Part shown: piece by piece, positions 27,264 through 35,545 of the stretch
Position numbering within the stretch: the stretch's first letter is position 1
Layout: each line of letters begins with the position of its first letter
Origin: a virus
Length of the DNA: 61,348 nt
IMG/VR virus record: IMGVR_UViG_3300033141_003975
Location: 1-61,348 of that record
Reading direction: 5' to 3' (one strand)
The notes under the pieces: generated by a model
Databases searched by the model: none
Told to the model about the DNA's origin: nothing
What the model saw: the letters and a program-made list of their open reading frames with translations, nothing else
Made by a program: the position numbers and the translations under genes

Positions 27264-27619
27264 TTTTTTACCAACTCGTCCTCTTCCTCACGAGAGATTC
27301 CAGACAGTTCACGAGCTTTCGATGCCAAGAAGTCGACGGCTTTGGCTGACTTCTTCGTCAAAATCTCGGCTTCGTTGTCCTTGAACAGCCTATTCCCCTT
27401 CTCATCAATCAAACACTTCACCACGAGGCTTGCGCGGACGTCCTTGAGCTTCGCATTCACCTTCCCGTCCTTGTCAATAAAGGACATTTCGTAGGCGTCT
27501 CGCTCTCGCGCCGTCAAGCCCCTCACCCGTGCCTTACCCCCAGGCCAGCCTGGAACCTCTCCTTCCCATATTTCAATATCGTTCATCTCAAGAATGGCTT
27601 CTCTGGTCAAATACTCCAT
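27224..27619 (-). CDS. tail assembly chaperone, short form (131 aa)
   Basis: This gpG-like chaperone keeps the tape measure soluble and recruits tail tube protein. It starts MEYLTREAILEMNDIEIWEG and includes RGLTARERDAYEMSF, common in phage tail chaperones. The start at ATG 27619 is set by AAAGGAG 9 nt upstream. A canonical slippery heptamer A AAA AAC lies in the correct frame 13 codons before the stop, giving a long form in the -1 frame. The gene lies between the tail tube and the tape measure, as in lambda. Confidence 0.8.
   Translation of the reverse strand: MEYLTREAILEMNDIEIWEGEVPGWPGGKARVRGLTARERDAYEMSFIDKDGKVNAKLKDVRASLVVKCLIDEKGNRLFKDNEAEILTKKSAKAVDFLASKARELSGISREEEDELVKNSQGTTGDDSSTD
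27263..27269 (-). promoter_or_regulatory. -1 ribosomal frameshift site A AAA AAC
   Basis: On the minus strand the zero frame reads GTA AAA AAC TCG, so the heptamer A-AAA-AAC is in the phase needed for tandem tRNA slippage. Slipping back one base joins the 119 upstream codons to the 121-codon extension in the overlapping frame, up to 26898. Downstream stimulatory structure was not worked out. Confidence 0.8.
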
Positions 27620-27643
27620 CGCTATATCTCCTTTCAAGATTTA

Positions 27644-28069
27644 TCATGTCACGGTCACAGCACCTGAAATTCGCAAGGTGAATGTGCCACCAAGCAATTC
27701 CTTAACCGAAACGTCAATAGACAATCCAGTGATATACGCGGAAAATGTCATCTCGGTCTCGGCGGTATTGGGGAATACGATTTTGAAATCGGTCAATTCC
27801 CGATTATCCATCTTCGTTTTCAGGGCCTGATGCGTCGTGTTATCAGGAATATACCCGACCTCAATCGTCACTTCCCCACCCGTCTTGATGCCAGGCAACA
27901 ACTCCTCATACCCATTCGGGCTGTCCATGTGGGTGCAGTCGATAATTTCAGCTGTGATATTCGGCCCTGAAATGGAATGGACCTCGGCGATATCGACGAA
28001 CGATCCCTCCCCTTGATCGTATTTAATCAGGGTCCCCAGCCCGATCATTGCTTGTGATGTTGTACCCAT
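27644..28069 (-). CDS. major tail tube protein
   Basis: This 141-residue beta-rich protein has the layout of phage tail tube subunits: GLGTLIKYDQG, then ITAEIIDCTHMDSPNGYEE, PGIKTGGEVTIEVGYIP and the final GLSIDVSVKELLGGTFTLRI. It lies directly upstream of the chaperone pair and downstream of tail completion genes, as expected for the abundant tube protein. SD AAAGGAG is 8 nt before ATG. Confidence 0.82.
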   Translation of the reverse strand: MGTTSQAMIGLGTLIKYDQGEGSFVDIAEVHSISGPNITAEIIDCTHMDSPNGYEELLPGIKTGGEVTIEVGYIPDNTTHQALKTKMDNRELTDFKIVFPNTAETEMTFSAYITGLSIDVSVKELLGGTFTLRISGAVTVT

Positions 28070-28088
28070 CTTGCAACTCCTTTCTCGG

Positions 28089-28550
28089 TTAATATCTAAT
28101 TACGGCGAAAATCAACGCCGTGGCGCTGGATGGAGTGACGGAAGCTATATACTGCCCTGACTCCAAATACCCCAAACCAGCAACAGCCCCAAAATGAAAA
28201 CAAGCTACTTCACTCGCACTCAGAACATAATCTGTAATATGAGCTGTTCGATTATTCAGTGGGGTTGTATTGATTGTGAAGGTAGCAGTTGCCGTATCAC
28301 TGCTATAATCGCGATTCCGCACAAGCAAAAACTCCTTTCCTGTAATCGCGAATGTAGCCCCTGTCGTAGGACTTGCCACAGTCCAGTTCAGATCGAGACT
28401 ATCCGCGTCAACAGGAACGGATACATACGGCCCCAAGGGTTCTTGTACGTCAACTTCCGTAGCCCAAGCATTGAGCCAGCATATAGGCAAAATCACAATA
28501 GCGGTAATTGCCATACTCAGAATACTGTGTTTGATTGCTCTCACTCTCAT
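28089..28550 (-). CDS. exported beta-rich protein in the tail region, 153 aa
   Basis: The N terminus is a signal sequence (ILSMAITAIVILPICWLNAW, then cleavage near AWA-TEV). The mature part is Thr/Ser/Ala-rich with beta character (TATATFTINTTPLNNRTAHI). No family is recognised. It sits between the tail terminator and the tail tube genes, where one expects a virion protein, yet it is predicted to leave the cytoplasm. SD GGAGGTGAAAC is strong. It may be a decoration protein or a periplasmic factor. Confidence 0.55.
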   Translation of the reverse strand: MRVRAIKHSILSMAITAIVILPICWLNAWATEVDVQEPLGPYVSVPVDADSLDLNWTVASPTTGATFAITGKEFLLVRNRDYSSDTATATFTINTTPLNNRTAHITDYVLSASEVACFHFGAVAGLGYLESGQYIASVTPSSATALIFAVIRY

Positions 28551-28553
28551 GTT

Positions 28554-28940
28554 TCACCTCCAGATAACGGTTATGGATACAGCCCCATACGGCACGTGAA
28601 TGGATGTATCAAGCTGATCCGAGATTCCATCGACGAATAAACCCAACACTTCACTCCCTCCCATTACCCCCGATAAGAAACTCTCACAGGAACTCCTGAT
28701 CCCTGTCATAATTGTTTCGACGTCTTCCTTGCACGTGCCGAAGACGTGGAGCAGGAAGGTGCTCTCAGTTATTTCAGAAGCTCCCGCCGTCAAATACTCC
28801 CTGTACTCATACTTCCGTTGTACCGTGACAGCAGGAGGATCTTCACCTCGCAAGCGCAGACCGTGGGGACGAACCCGACCGCCACACAGCGAGGCAATAA
28901 CGGGTACTGTTTTCAGCCACTGAACGAGATCCGCAAACAT
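28554..28940 (-). CDS. tail terminator/completion protein (DUF3168-like)
   Basis: The 128-residue protein starts MFADLVQWLKTVPVIASLCG and continues with GRVRPHGLRL, PAVTVQRKYEY and a helix EDVETIMTGIRSSCESFLS. This is the short alpha/beta fold of DUF3168-like tail terminators that cap the tail tube and join it to the head. The start at 28940 overlaps the stop of the upstream gene (TGATG) and follows GGAGAG. Its position before the tail tube gene supports the call. Confidence 0.6.
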   Translation of the reverse strand: MFADLVQWLKTVPVIASLCGGRVRPHGLRLRGEDPPAVTVQRKYEYREYLTAGASEITESTFLLHVFGTCKEDVETIMTGIRSSCESFLSGVMGGSEVLGLFVDGISDQLDTSIHVPYGAVSITVIWR

Positions 28941-29233
28941 CAAATCTCTCCGTGGTATACGCCGACGAATGCTTCACCGGCGGCTGTCTTAAACCTGACC
29001 CTCGCGACAATACAATCTCCGGTCACCAACGTGAACAAACAGAAATCCTCACCATATTTGTCTTTCTGTTCCGGCAGTTCCTGTATACAAAGGACTTTGT
29101 CGGGACTGAAAGCTATTTGCGGGAAACCCTCAGCCAGACCGGTCTGGACCGCGTGTTCAATAAAGTTCCATTCATTACTCTGTAGGAACATACCATATAC
29201 AATCATTTCCAATGCCCCCTTTGGATCATCCAT
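28940..29233 (-). CDS. hypothetical protein in the head-tail joining cluster, 97 aa
   Basis: I do not recognise a family. The protein has an amphipathic N-terminal helix (GALEMIVYGMFLQSNEWNF) and a beta-rich C-terminal part (CIVARVRFKTAAGEAFVGVY). Its start lies inside the end of the HK97 gp10-like gene and its stop overlaps the next start, so translation is coupled. A small head-tail joining or tail completion protein is likely from position. Confidence 0.5.
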   Translation of the reverse strand: MDDPKGALEMIVYGMFLQSNEWNFIEHAVQTGLAEGFPQIAFSPDKVLCIQELPEQKDKYGEDFCLFTLVTGDCIVARVRFKTAAGEAFVGVYHGEI

Positions 29234-29631
29234 TTTCTGAGTTGCGCCATAATCGCGGCGAAACTCTGCGGGAATGTTTCTTCCAGGGACAGCAGCATCG
29301 TGTGGAAAGCGGGCATCATGCCACGGGAAGCACCTGATTGTGTATAGCGCATACGGGTGCCGAGCTCTATGAGATGAGATTGGTAGGCATTCATGCGAAC
29401 CGATATCGTAATACCTCTGTGCTCATAAGGTTTCCGCATGTGTACCTTCACATTCTCTCTCGTATACCCTGTGTCTTCGGGCACAGTTTCTCGCACACGC
29501 CGACGTAGTACCTGAGCTCCGGCTCGCAACCCCGACCTGGAAGCATTTGTTGCCAGACGCTTCCCGAGTTTATTGATGTTCATAATAACCTCGTGGGTAT
29601 TGCGAAAGCGTATGTCTAACGAAGACTTCAT
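29203..29631 (-). CDS. HK97 gp10-like tail completion protein
   Basis: The 142-residue protein shows the gp10-like pattern: KLGKRLATNASRSGLRAGAQ, then RRRVRETVPEDTGYTRENVK (the PxxTGxLxxS-like element), a beta hairpin, and HLIELGTRMRYTQSGA (the E-x-GT element). These proteins act at the head-tail interface or in tail completion. It overlaps the upstream head closure gene by ATGA. Confidence 0.75.
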   Translation of the reverse strand: MKSSLDIRFRNTHEVIMNINKLGKRLATNASRSGLRAGAQVLRRRVRETVPEDTGYTRENVKVHMRKPYEHRGITISVRMNAYQSHLIELGTRMRYTQSGASRGMMPAFHTMLLSLEETFPQSFAAIMAQLRKWMIQRGHWK

Positions 29632-29981
29632 AACAACGATCCTTCGCGTTGCGTTGGGTATGATCCCGTCAGGACCAAGCCTTCCCGAGGAGCACCATAT
29701 TCTGTTATCCCCTCGATAATGTACTTTTTGTCATCCATCTCCACGGCCCAGGATAAGGCAATATCATCCCGATGCCGTATCAGGAACAACTTCCTCACCC
29801 TCGTCCCCGTTTGATCTTGTGCGTATAAATCCTCCGGCTTCTCTTTCAGCACCGCCGCCCAGACTTCATCAACTTCTTCCCAAGCCGAATCACGCTGCAA
29901 GTTGGGGTCTCCATAAATATCCTCAGCCCCTGTCGGTTTGAGGAGCTTTATACGTATGCGCAGTGTGCCAGCTTGTATCAT
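29628..29981 (-). CDS. head closure protein (phage head-tail joining family)
   Basis: The 117-residue small beta-barrel protein starts with the typical strand MIQAGTLRIRIKLLKP, then a loop with EDIYGDP, EEVDEVWAAVLKEKPEDLY and YIIEGITEYGAPREGLVLTG. This matches the SPP1 gp16 / HK97 gp7-like joining family, which plugs the connector after DNA packaging. It is coupled to both neighbours by ATGA overlaps. Confidence 0.75.
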   Translation of the reverse strand: MIQAGTLRIRIKLLKPTGAEDIYGDPNLQRDSAWEEVDEVWAAVLKEKPEDLYAQDQTGTRVRKLFLIRHRDDIALSWAVEMDDKKYIIEGITEYGAPREGLVLTGSYPTQREGSLL

Positions 29982-30559
29982 GAGAACACCCCACCTACGC
30001 GGTACATATTCAGGATGGACATTGGACCGAGAGGGATTGAGGCCTGCGCTGTGGCATACCCCGTAACCTCTCTATTGGAAAATAAATGCCCGCATATTTG
30101 CAATATCGCGTGTTTGATATCCTCAGGTACATCACCGGCGCCACCGTAGCCACAGACGAAAGTCACCGTGACCGCGTTCATCTCGTTGTAGGTTGCAGGC
30201 CACACATAATTAGCCTTGGGTGCGATCCTCCCTGGTTCCCGCTTCGTGTCAACCTGATATTCCGAAACCGACCAAGTTGTCTCCACGTTATTCGCGTCGT
30301 AATACACGATGCCGGGGACGGACTGTAGTGGTGGCCTCGGTACCCAGATGTAGTCGGGAGGGAACGTGTCCAGGTACAAATCCCAAGTCTGCGTGACAAA
30401 TGCTCGACGAGTGTATTCCTCTGCAATACGCCGTGCAGACGTAATCAACTTCGTGAGCAAAGTGTCTTCGGAGGAGCCGTCCTCTCGGATGTGGCTCTTC
30501 ACCTCAGCCAAGGTTACCGGCTCCTCCGCTGGCGCGCTGATAAGTCTGGCCGTCACCAT
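29978..30559 (-). CDS. head-tail connector (HK97 gp6-like adaptor)
   Basis: The 193-residue protein begins SAPAEEPVTLAEVKSHIR and continues with DTLLTKLITSARRIAEEYTR, the gp6-like helical adaptor pattern. A beta region (PPLQSVPGIVYYD) and a C-terminal helix with PEDIKHAILQICGHLFSNRE follow. It would form the ring beneath the portal. It lies two genes downstream of the capsid. Confidence 0.78.
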   Translation of the reverse strand: MVTARLISAPAEEPVTLAEVKSHIREDGSSEDTLLTKLITSARRIAEEYTRRAFVTQTWDLYLDTFPPDYIWVPRPPLQSVPGIVYYDANNVETTWSVSEYQVDTKREPGRIAPKANYVWPATYNEMNAVTVTFVCGYGGAGDVPEDIKHAILQICGHLFSNREVTGYATAQASIPLGPMSILNMYRVGGVFS

Positions 30560-30568
30560 CTCATCCCT

Positions 30569-31387
30569 CTACCATCCTTGTCTGTTGGACCAGACGCGGA
30601 TGTAGTCGATGTGAAATTGTCGCGTTCCGGCAGCTCTGTTCTGAATGCCGAAATACGGACAATAGAAAACACCCGTGTTAATTGCTGATGCTACTGGGGC
30701 ATTGACCAGATTGCCGTCGAAGTAGAATGTGACGGTCCCGTCAACACCCAACTCCACACGTAGCGTATGCCACGTCTGGGCCAAAGCAGCTGTGGTAATT
30801 GCCGTGTCGGTTGCTTCATAGGCTGTGCTCTTCGTGCCATCTTTGACACAAACAGTCCGAATGTGATCTGTCGTTGTGTCCGCGTCAAAGAAAAACACGG
30901 CACAGTTACTGGCAGCTGCCGTAATAGTCAGAGCACCCGAACCTACAATAGGAAGAGTGGAACTCTCTGCTTGTGCATCCGAGAACCCTACGTTCCAGGC
31001 GCAGGTTGGGTTGTCAAACCGCACCCGAGCTTCAAGAGCAGCTGCCATATCCGCACGCCATGCCACTTGACCCGCAAATTGACCGAGGTCGTTGTCGGCA
31101 GCAGCAGTGTGTATTGCCCAAGTTCCGCAACTCACCTGGCAAGAACTCGCCCCTACCGTTGCAAAGGCAAAGCCTCCAGGAGTTGCATGGCCAATTTCCC
31201 CGACTGCACCCTGTGGCACATCGAGGAACTCCAATTCCAAGTACTGGGGGTAGAATGGGTGAATGGTTTCCTGAGACGCGGAGTCTATGTACAAGAACCG
31301 CATATCACGATTCCGCGCCTCCGTACCCCCGAACACCACCCCGACGGTCAAAGCCATCAGGACTACGAGAAAGCTAAAACGCTTCAT
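30569..31387 (-). CDS. exported lectin-like (LamG/ConA-fold) protein, 272 aa
   Basis: A signal peptide (MKRFSFLVVLMALTVGVVFG) precedes a beta-sandwich resembling concanavalin A-like domains: VAWRADMAAALEARVRFD, then HTLRVELGVDGTVTFYFDGN, ending FHIDYIRVWSNRQGW. Such folds bind glycans and are common in virion decoration proteins. The ATG at 31387 is preceded by AGGGAGGATAATC. It lies between the capsid-adjacent gene and the connector, a head position, which makes the signal peptide puzzling. Confidence 0.6.
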   Translation of the reverse strand: MKRFSFLVVLMALTVGVVFGGTEARNRDMRFLYIDSASQETIHPFYPQYLELEFLDVPQGAVGEIGHATPGGFAFATVGASSCQVSCGTWAIHTAAADNDLGQFAGQVAWRADMAAALEARVRFDNPTCAWNVGFSDAQAESSTLPIVGSGALTITAAASNCAVFFFDADTTTDHIRTVCVKDGTKSTAYEATDTAITTAALAQTWHTLRVELGVDGTVTFYFDGNLVNAPVASAINTGVFYCPYFGIQNRAAGTRQFHIDYIRVWSNRQGW

Positions 31388-31403
31388 GATTATCCTCCCT
31401 TTA

Positions 31404-31886
31404 TTAGGCAAGTGCCGTCGGAGGCGCATCGCCTGCGTACTTCAGGTCGAAGAGTTGGGCGAGCACTGCTCCAGTGCACGGGTCATCATTCTCGTCCTCG
31501 ACCATAGTCAGCTCCACCCATTCCTCACCATCCTCGAGCTCGCTAGCTTCAATCGAGACCTGGTAGGTCTGATTCGATCCCGCCGTCATATCGAATCCAG
31601 TTGCGGCACACTCGGTCCAATTGCCTTGTGTGTCGTCAGAAGTACAGACTCGATAGCGGAATGGGATTGCCGTGCGGGAGCTCGGCGTGTCATCGGGACA
31701 AGAATTCAGCGTGACAGTAGATACCCCCGTACCGCCGGTACTTGTGCCTCGGAGGATTGTAAAGATAATCGTCTCGGCATTTGCCAATTTGATGACTTTG
31801 GTCCGTACGGTTCCTGCGAAAGCATCCGCCGCAGGCGCTAAGGCAAGGATCGGATGCTGATTCTGTATTGCGTTAGATGCACTCAT
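31404..31886 (-). CDS. putative head decoration protein, 160 aa
   Basis: The protein is Thr/Ala/Ser-rich and beta-like, with segments TKVIKLANAETIIFTILRGT and QTYQVSIEASELEDGEEWVE. No family is recognised. It has no signal peptide and lies just downstream of the major capsid gene, where decoration or capsid-stabilising proteins are usually encoded. SD AAAGGAGAGAAAAG precedes ATG. Confidence 0.5.
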   Translation of the reverse strand: MSASNAIQNQHPILALAPAADAFAGTVRTKVIKLANAETIIFTILRGTSTGGTGVSTVTLNSCPDDTPSSRTAIPFRYRVCTSDDTQGNWTECAATGFDMTAGSNQTYQVSIEASELEDGEEWVELTMVEDENDDPCTGAVLAQLFDLKYAGDAPPTALA

Positions 31887-31907
31887 CTTTTCTCTCCTTT
31901 TCTCGAA

Positions 31908-33365
31908 TTATCGCGCCTCTAGGACGACGAATGGGCTCAGGGTGTCGGTTCCATACGCAGGGGTGAGGGCTGACTTCCACCACGTTCCGCCATTGATTCG
32001 CAAGACAAACCTGAATACGGATTCGTCGTTCACGAAGCGGACATGGATTGAGGATGCCGACTGCAACCCACCTTTCCGAATCAACACATACTCATCGAAT
32101 GCAGCGAGAATGACATCCCCCACATCTCCCAAGGCACTAGCCTGTTCGATTGGGAGTACGGGTCTGCCAAACAGCGTTGCGTAAGGCGCTTGTGACCAAC
32201 CTCCAGGCGGTAAATATACGGGGTAGCCGCTCGTACCGGACATCACGCTCAATAGCATGAGCTGAGGTTCGACTGATTGATTTATCAGCCACACGGCCTT
32301 CTCGCGGGAGCGGGTATAACACCTCCCCCACATCTTCGCCAAGTTCTCGGCCACGACCGTATCCGCAGACTGTCCGGCTTCTTTGGAGACGGTGACAAGT
32401 GCGGAGCTGTTGAGGATACCGAGGGGTTCGCCAGCTCCTGTACCTCGGATAATCCGGTCGTCCAGCTCGAAAGCCAGTTCCTCAGGTACAGCCTGCTGTA
32501 CAACAGACTCCAGGAATACCGAGTCCTGGAGCATCTCGTTGGAGCTGTAAACCAGGGCTGCCAGCTTCTCCAGCTCCAAACCGAATTGGCGAAACTTCGG
32601 CTGACTGGCCGTGATAGCAGCAGCTTCCGCTGTCCAGTAACCTCGTACACCACCAAGGCGAGATCCCCGTACTCGCGAAGTCTCATCAAAGACGGGGAGT
32701 TTGATGCCATTGGAGTTGGGGCCAATCGGGAGAGAGCGGCAATAACTCGCCAATCGCGACTGTTCATACGTGGACTTCAACAGAGACGTGGAGTAGTCTG
32801 GGTTCAACAGGTATCCGCCGTCGGAAGGCACTGTCTCGCCAAGACCCGTAGCTGCACGCAGCTCCCTGTTGTAGTTATTCAGCTGAACCAGCATTTGAGG
32901 GTCAGCCTGGTCTGGATTAGCTGCCGCGTGAATGGCCCGTAATTGCTCACCAAGGGAAGAGAATGGGGAGCTTGGGCCACGAACATCAGTGACTTCCGAA
33001 CTGGGCTGTGTAGCGGTCTCCACATTACCCACACGCGCACGCTTCTCCTCTTCCTCTTTAGCCTTACGCTCGGACTCCGCCTTCATGAGCTCTTCAATCT
33101 GGGTTGCATGCTCGGTTGCGCGAGCTTCAGCTGCTTCCTTCTCCTCAACCGCTTGGAGAAGTTCTTCCTGATGCTCAATCCGAACTTCAAGCCCGGTCAC
33201 ATCCTTGCTGTACTCGTTGATCTTCCGTCGCTCTTCATCATTCAGCGGGCGACGGTTGCCGTCTTGGTCCACGCAGCTCTCGTCGAGGATCAGCATCTTC
33301 TGCCGTACGTCTCGAAGCTTTGCGCGGAGCTCCTTAATCAGGGCACGTATTTCTTTGGAATTCAT
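31908..33365 (-). CDS. major capsid protein, HK97 fold
   Basis: The 485-residue protein has an N-terminal coiled-coil scaffolding (delta) region of about 120 residues (IRALIKELRAKLRDVRQKM; EEKEAAEARATEHATQIEEL). The HK97 capsid core follows: GGYLLNPDYSTSLLKSTYE, ELEKLAALVYSSNEMLQDS, FELDDRIIRGTGAGEPLGIL and WLINQSVEPQL. The delta domain would be removed by the protease encoded directly upstream. SD CGGAGG is 7 nt before ATG. Confidence 0.9.
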   Translation of the reverse strand: MNSKEIRALIKELRAKLRDVRQKMLILDESCVDQDGNRRPLNDEERRKINEYSKDVTGLEVRIEHQEELLQAVEEKEAAEARATEHATQIEELMKAESERKAKEEEEKRARVGNVETATQPSSEVTDVRGPSSPFSSLGEQLRAIHAAANPDQADPQMLVQLNNYNRELRAATGLGETVPSDGGYLLNPDYSTSLLKSTYEQSRLASYCRSLPIGPNSNGIKLPVFDETSRVRGSRLGGVRGYWTAEAAAITASQPKFRQFGLELEKLAALVYSSNEMLQDSVFLESVVQQAVPEELAFELDDRIIRGTGAGEPLGILNSSALVTVSKEAGQSADTVVAENLAKMWGRCYTRSREKAVWLINQSVEPQLMLLSVMSGTSGYPVYLPPGGWSQAPYATLFGRPVLPIEQASALGDVGDVILAAFDEYVLIRKGGLQSASSIHVRFVNDESVFRFVLRINGGTWWKSALTPAYGTDTLSPFVVLEAR

Positions 33366-33366
33366 G

Positions 33367-34275
33367 TTAGAACCTCCGTCCTATGATTGCTGCTCGCAGG
33401 AGTTCGTAGCTTCGCAAATCTTCGTCTGAGAGTTCTGCGAGGCGCGGCGTGTCTTCCACGTGCTCCTCGGGAGGCTCCTCGTCATACTCAACATCGGCGT
33501 GTGCCAATTCGTATACTCCGCGAGCGTCCAGAACAAACGTTCCAGGAAAGGCCGGCTCAGTGACCAAAGCCACCTCAAACAACCTCGCCTGTCGAACGGT
33601 TCTTAATGGCGGTTTTTTGTTGTTATCCCAAACCTCGTCCATCGCAACAAATGTCATGGACATCCCATCGACATAAGAGTCGCGGACAAGGGATAAGACA
33701 TCACGTCCGAGGGTGGTGTCAGGGAGTGTTATTTCTGCGCGTAAACCCACTTCGTCTTCGTGGAGACTCAGTGTTTCATTGTCGGTACGGCCCAGTAGAT
33801 TGGACGGGTTGTGATTCCAAGTTGCTATTTGTTGAGATTCTTTTATTGTTTTTTTGAAAGCTCCACGTTTGAATTGTTCCTGAAACCAATCCCCTATTAC
33901 CGCAATGTCATCAAATATATTTGCGTAACCCACAACAACAGACCTGTCCCTTTCTTCTTTTAGTTCAATATCAAGTGACACGGTCCGCGACTCCCTCACA
34001 TTGTAATTCCTGTCCACTTCCCTCTTATGCTCCGCTACCCACGCCTTCGCCTCAGCCATCGTCCACCCCTTCGGATTCTCCTCAGACTTCTTCTGAAACA
34101 AATACTTCTGAATCTTCATCTTCCCATTCCCGTTCTTCAGCTTCCCTACGACAGCCAGTATCTTTCTGCCGGAAGTCTTGAGGAGAGTTATCGTGCGGAA
34201 GGTGCTGGAGATAAACTCACTCCTATCCCGTATTGGGATATGATGGTACTCGCCGGTCGGTGGTGTCTCAGGCAT
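33367..34275 (-). CDS. prohead protease (peptidase S78)
   Basis: The 302-residue protein has an N-terminal extension often seen in phage proteases (KIQKYLFQKKSEENPKGWT, then AEAKAWVAEHK). The S78 domain has VVVGYANIFDDIAVIGD, the His motif IATWNHNPSNLLG and the Ser motif DSYVDGMSMTF, completed by RLFEVALVTEPAFPG. It would cleave the capsid delta domain during maturation. It overlaps the portal gene by 8 nt. Confidence 0.88.
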   Translation of the reverse strand: MPETPPTGEYHHIPIRDRSEFISSTFRTITLLKTSGRKILAVVGKLKNGNGKMKIQKYLFQKKSEENPKGWTMAEAKAWVAEHKREVDRNYNVRESRTVSLDIELKEERDRSVVVGYANIFDDIAVIGDWFQEQFKRGAFKKTIKESQQIATWNHNPSNLLGRTDNETLSLHEDEVGLRAEITLPDTTLGRDVLSLVRDSYVDGMSMTFVAMDEVWDNNKKPPLRTVRQARLFEVALVTEPAFPGTFVLDARGVYELAHADVEYDEEPPEEHVEDTPRLAELSDEDLRSYELLRAAIIGRRF

Positions 34276-35545
34276 CGTCCTTGTCCTCTTCTTTGGTTTT
34301 CTGGTTGGTACTCTCCATGTTCAAAGGATGGAAGAAAGCGTCGCCGTCGGGGTCTTTGCGTCGCGGACGATTTTCCATCGCACGGACCTCGTTAGCTGAA
34401 AGAAACCCGCGATCCCAAGCTTCGGCATACGCTCTGTACCTCGTACGAATATCCCCCTTGAGCAGAGCATCGACTTTGAATTCCACAAGCATTCGCCGAC
34501 GTTGTTCTTCGGGGGATAGTAGCTGGCAGAAACAGGCTGATTGCCACATGCCGAGGATGTTTCCGAGGGAGTAGGTGACGAAGTCAATAGAGGCTTGCTC
34601 GACATTCGCAAACGTCGCCCTCTCCCAATCCCCGACCTTTGTCGGCGGGACATTGAAGGACCGCGCCGCCTCCGTATTCTGATGCTTGCGACACTCGGTC
34701 ATTTGACTCTCTTGTGGCGCAAACATTCCGAGCGGCTTGATATCTGCGCGTTCCTCAAGCACCCCAGGAATATGCCAATTACTACTCCCGCTATAATTCT
34801 TCGACCATCTCCGACGCAGCTCCTCGTGACGTTCGTCACTCAATATCCCCTCCACCTGGATTGCATAAGGAGCTGTCGCCCCCTGCCGGAAGAAACGGGC
34901 TGCATATTCCTCGGCAGCTAAGCTTAGTGCTATGGAATTACTATGCAGCTCGGCTTTACATAGACCAGTCAGGCCGTCCAAGGAGAACAGTCGGAGGTGG
35001 AAAATATCTCGGGATGTTTTTGTTACGGTCTGATTCCCCTTTGCACGAAGCTTGTATAGGATGTCAAATCCATCCCGTTCCAGAGTGACATGAGTCATTG
35101 GCCAGCCATATATTCCAACAATCATCTCCCCTTCCCGCTCCAACACAGCAACAGCATTCCCATAGAGAAGGGCATTCGCAGTCATCATGCCTTTGAAATC
35201 GTAAGCAGACTGGTGTGGGTTCGGTTTCTCATGAAGTAGGGTGTAGAGAGGGTGATCGTAAGCCACCTTCTTTTCGGAAGGGTCATCTGTTCCGCGTTCA
35301 TATATAAACAGGGGGAGGTAGGCAATAATCCCCGAGAGTAGTTCGACGGCGTTACAATGGGCTGTGGAACGGAGGATATCGGCGGGAGTGATAGCAAAGC
35401 CCGCGTCGGTATGGAAAGCGGGACCGCTGTCCATAGCCTCGGCGAAGGCAGCTAAGTTCTGGAACGGTGGGTAGATACGTCCGGCGATCCTTGCTCGCAA
35501 GTCACGCCAGCGTCCTCTCAAGCTCTTATTGCGCTGTTGCTTCAA
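34268..35545 (-). CDS. portal protein, HK97 family
   Basis: The 425-residue protein shows the HK97 portal pattern: ADILRSTAHCNAVELLSGII, HPLYTLLHEKPNPHQSAYDF, MTANALLYGNAVAVLER and GDWERATFANVEQASIDFVT. It ends with a helical stem and crown region (FLSANEVRAMENRPRRKDPD). It forms the dodecameric DNA channel and the terminase docking site. It overlaps the large terminase gene by 20 nt. Confidence 0.9.
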   Translation of the reverse strand: MKQQRNKSLRGRWRDLRARIAGRIYPPFQNLAAFAEAMDSGPAFHTDAGFAITPADILRSTAHCNAVELLSGIIAYLPLFIYERGTDDPSEKKVAYDHPLYTLLHEKPNPHQSAYDFKGMMTANALLYGNAVAVLEREGEMIVGIYGWPMTHVTLERDGFDILYKLRAKGNQTVTKTSRDIFHLRLFSLDGLTGLCKAELHSNSIALSLAAEEYAARFFRQGATAPYAIQVEGILSDERHEELRRRWSKNYSGSSNWHIPGVLEERADIKPLGMFAPQESQMTECRKHQNTEAARSFNVPPTKVGDWERATFANVEQASIDFVTYSLGNILGMWQSACFCQLLSPEEQRRRMLVEFKVDALLKGDIRTRYRAYAEAWDRGFLSANEVRAMENRPRRKDPDGDAFFHPLNMESTNQKTKEEDKDDA

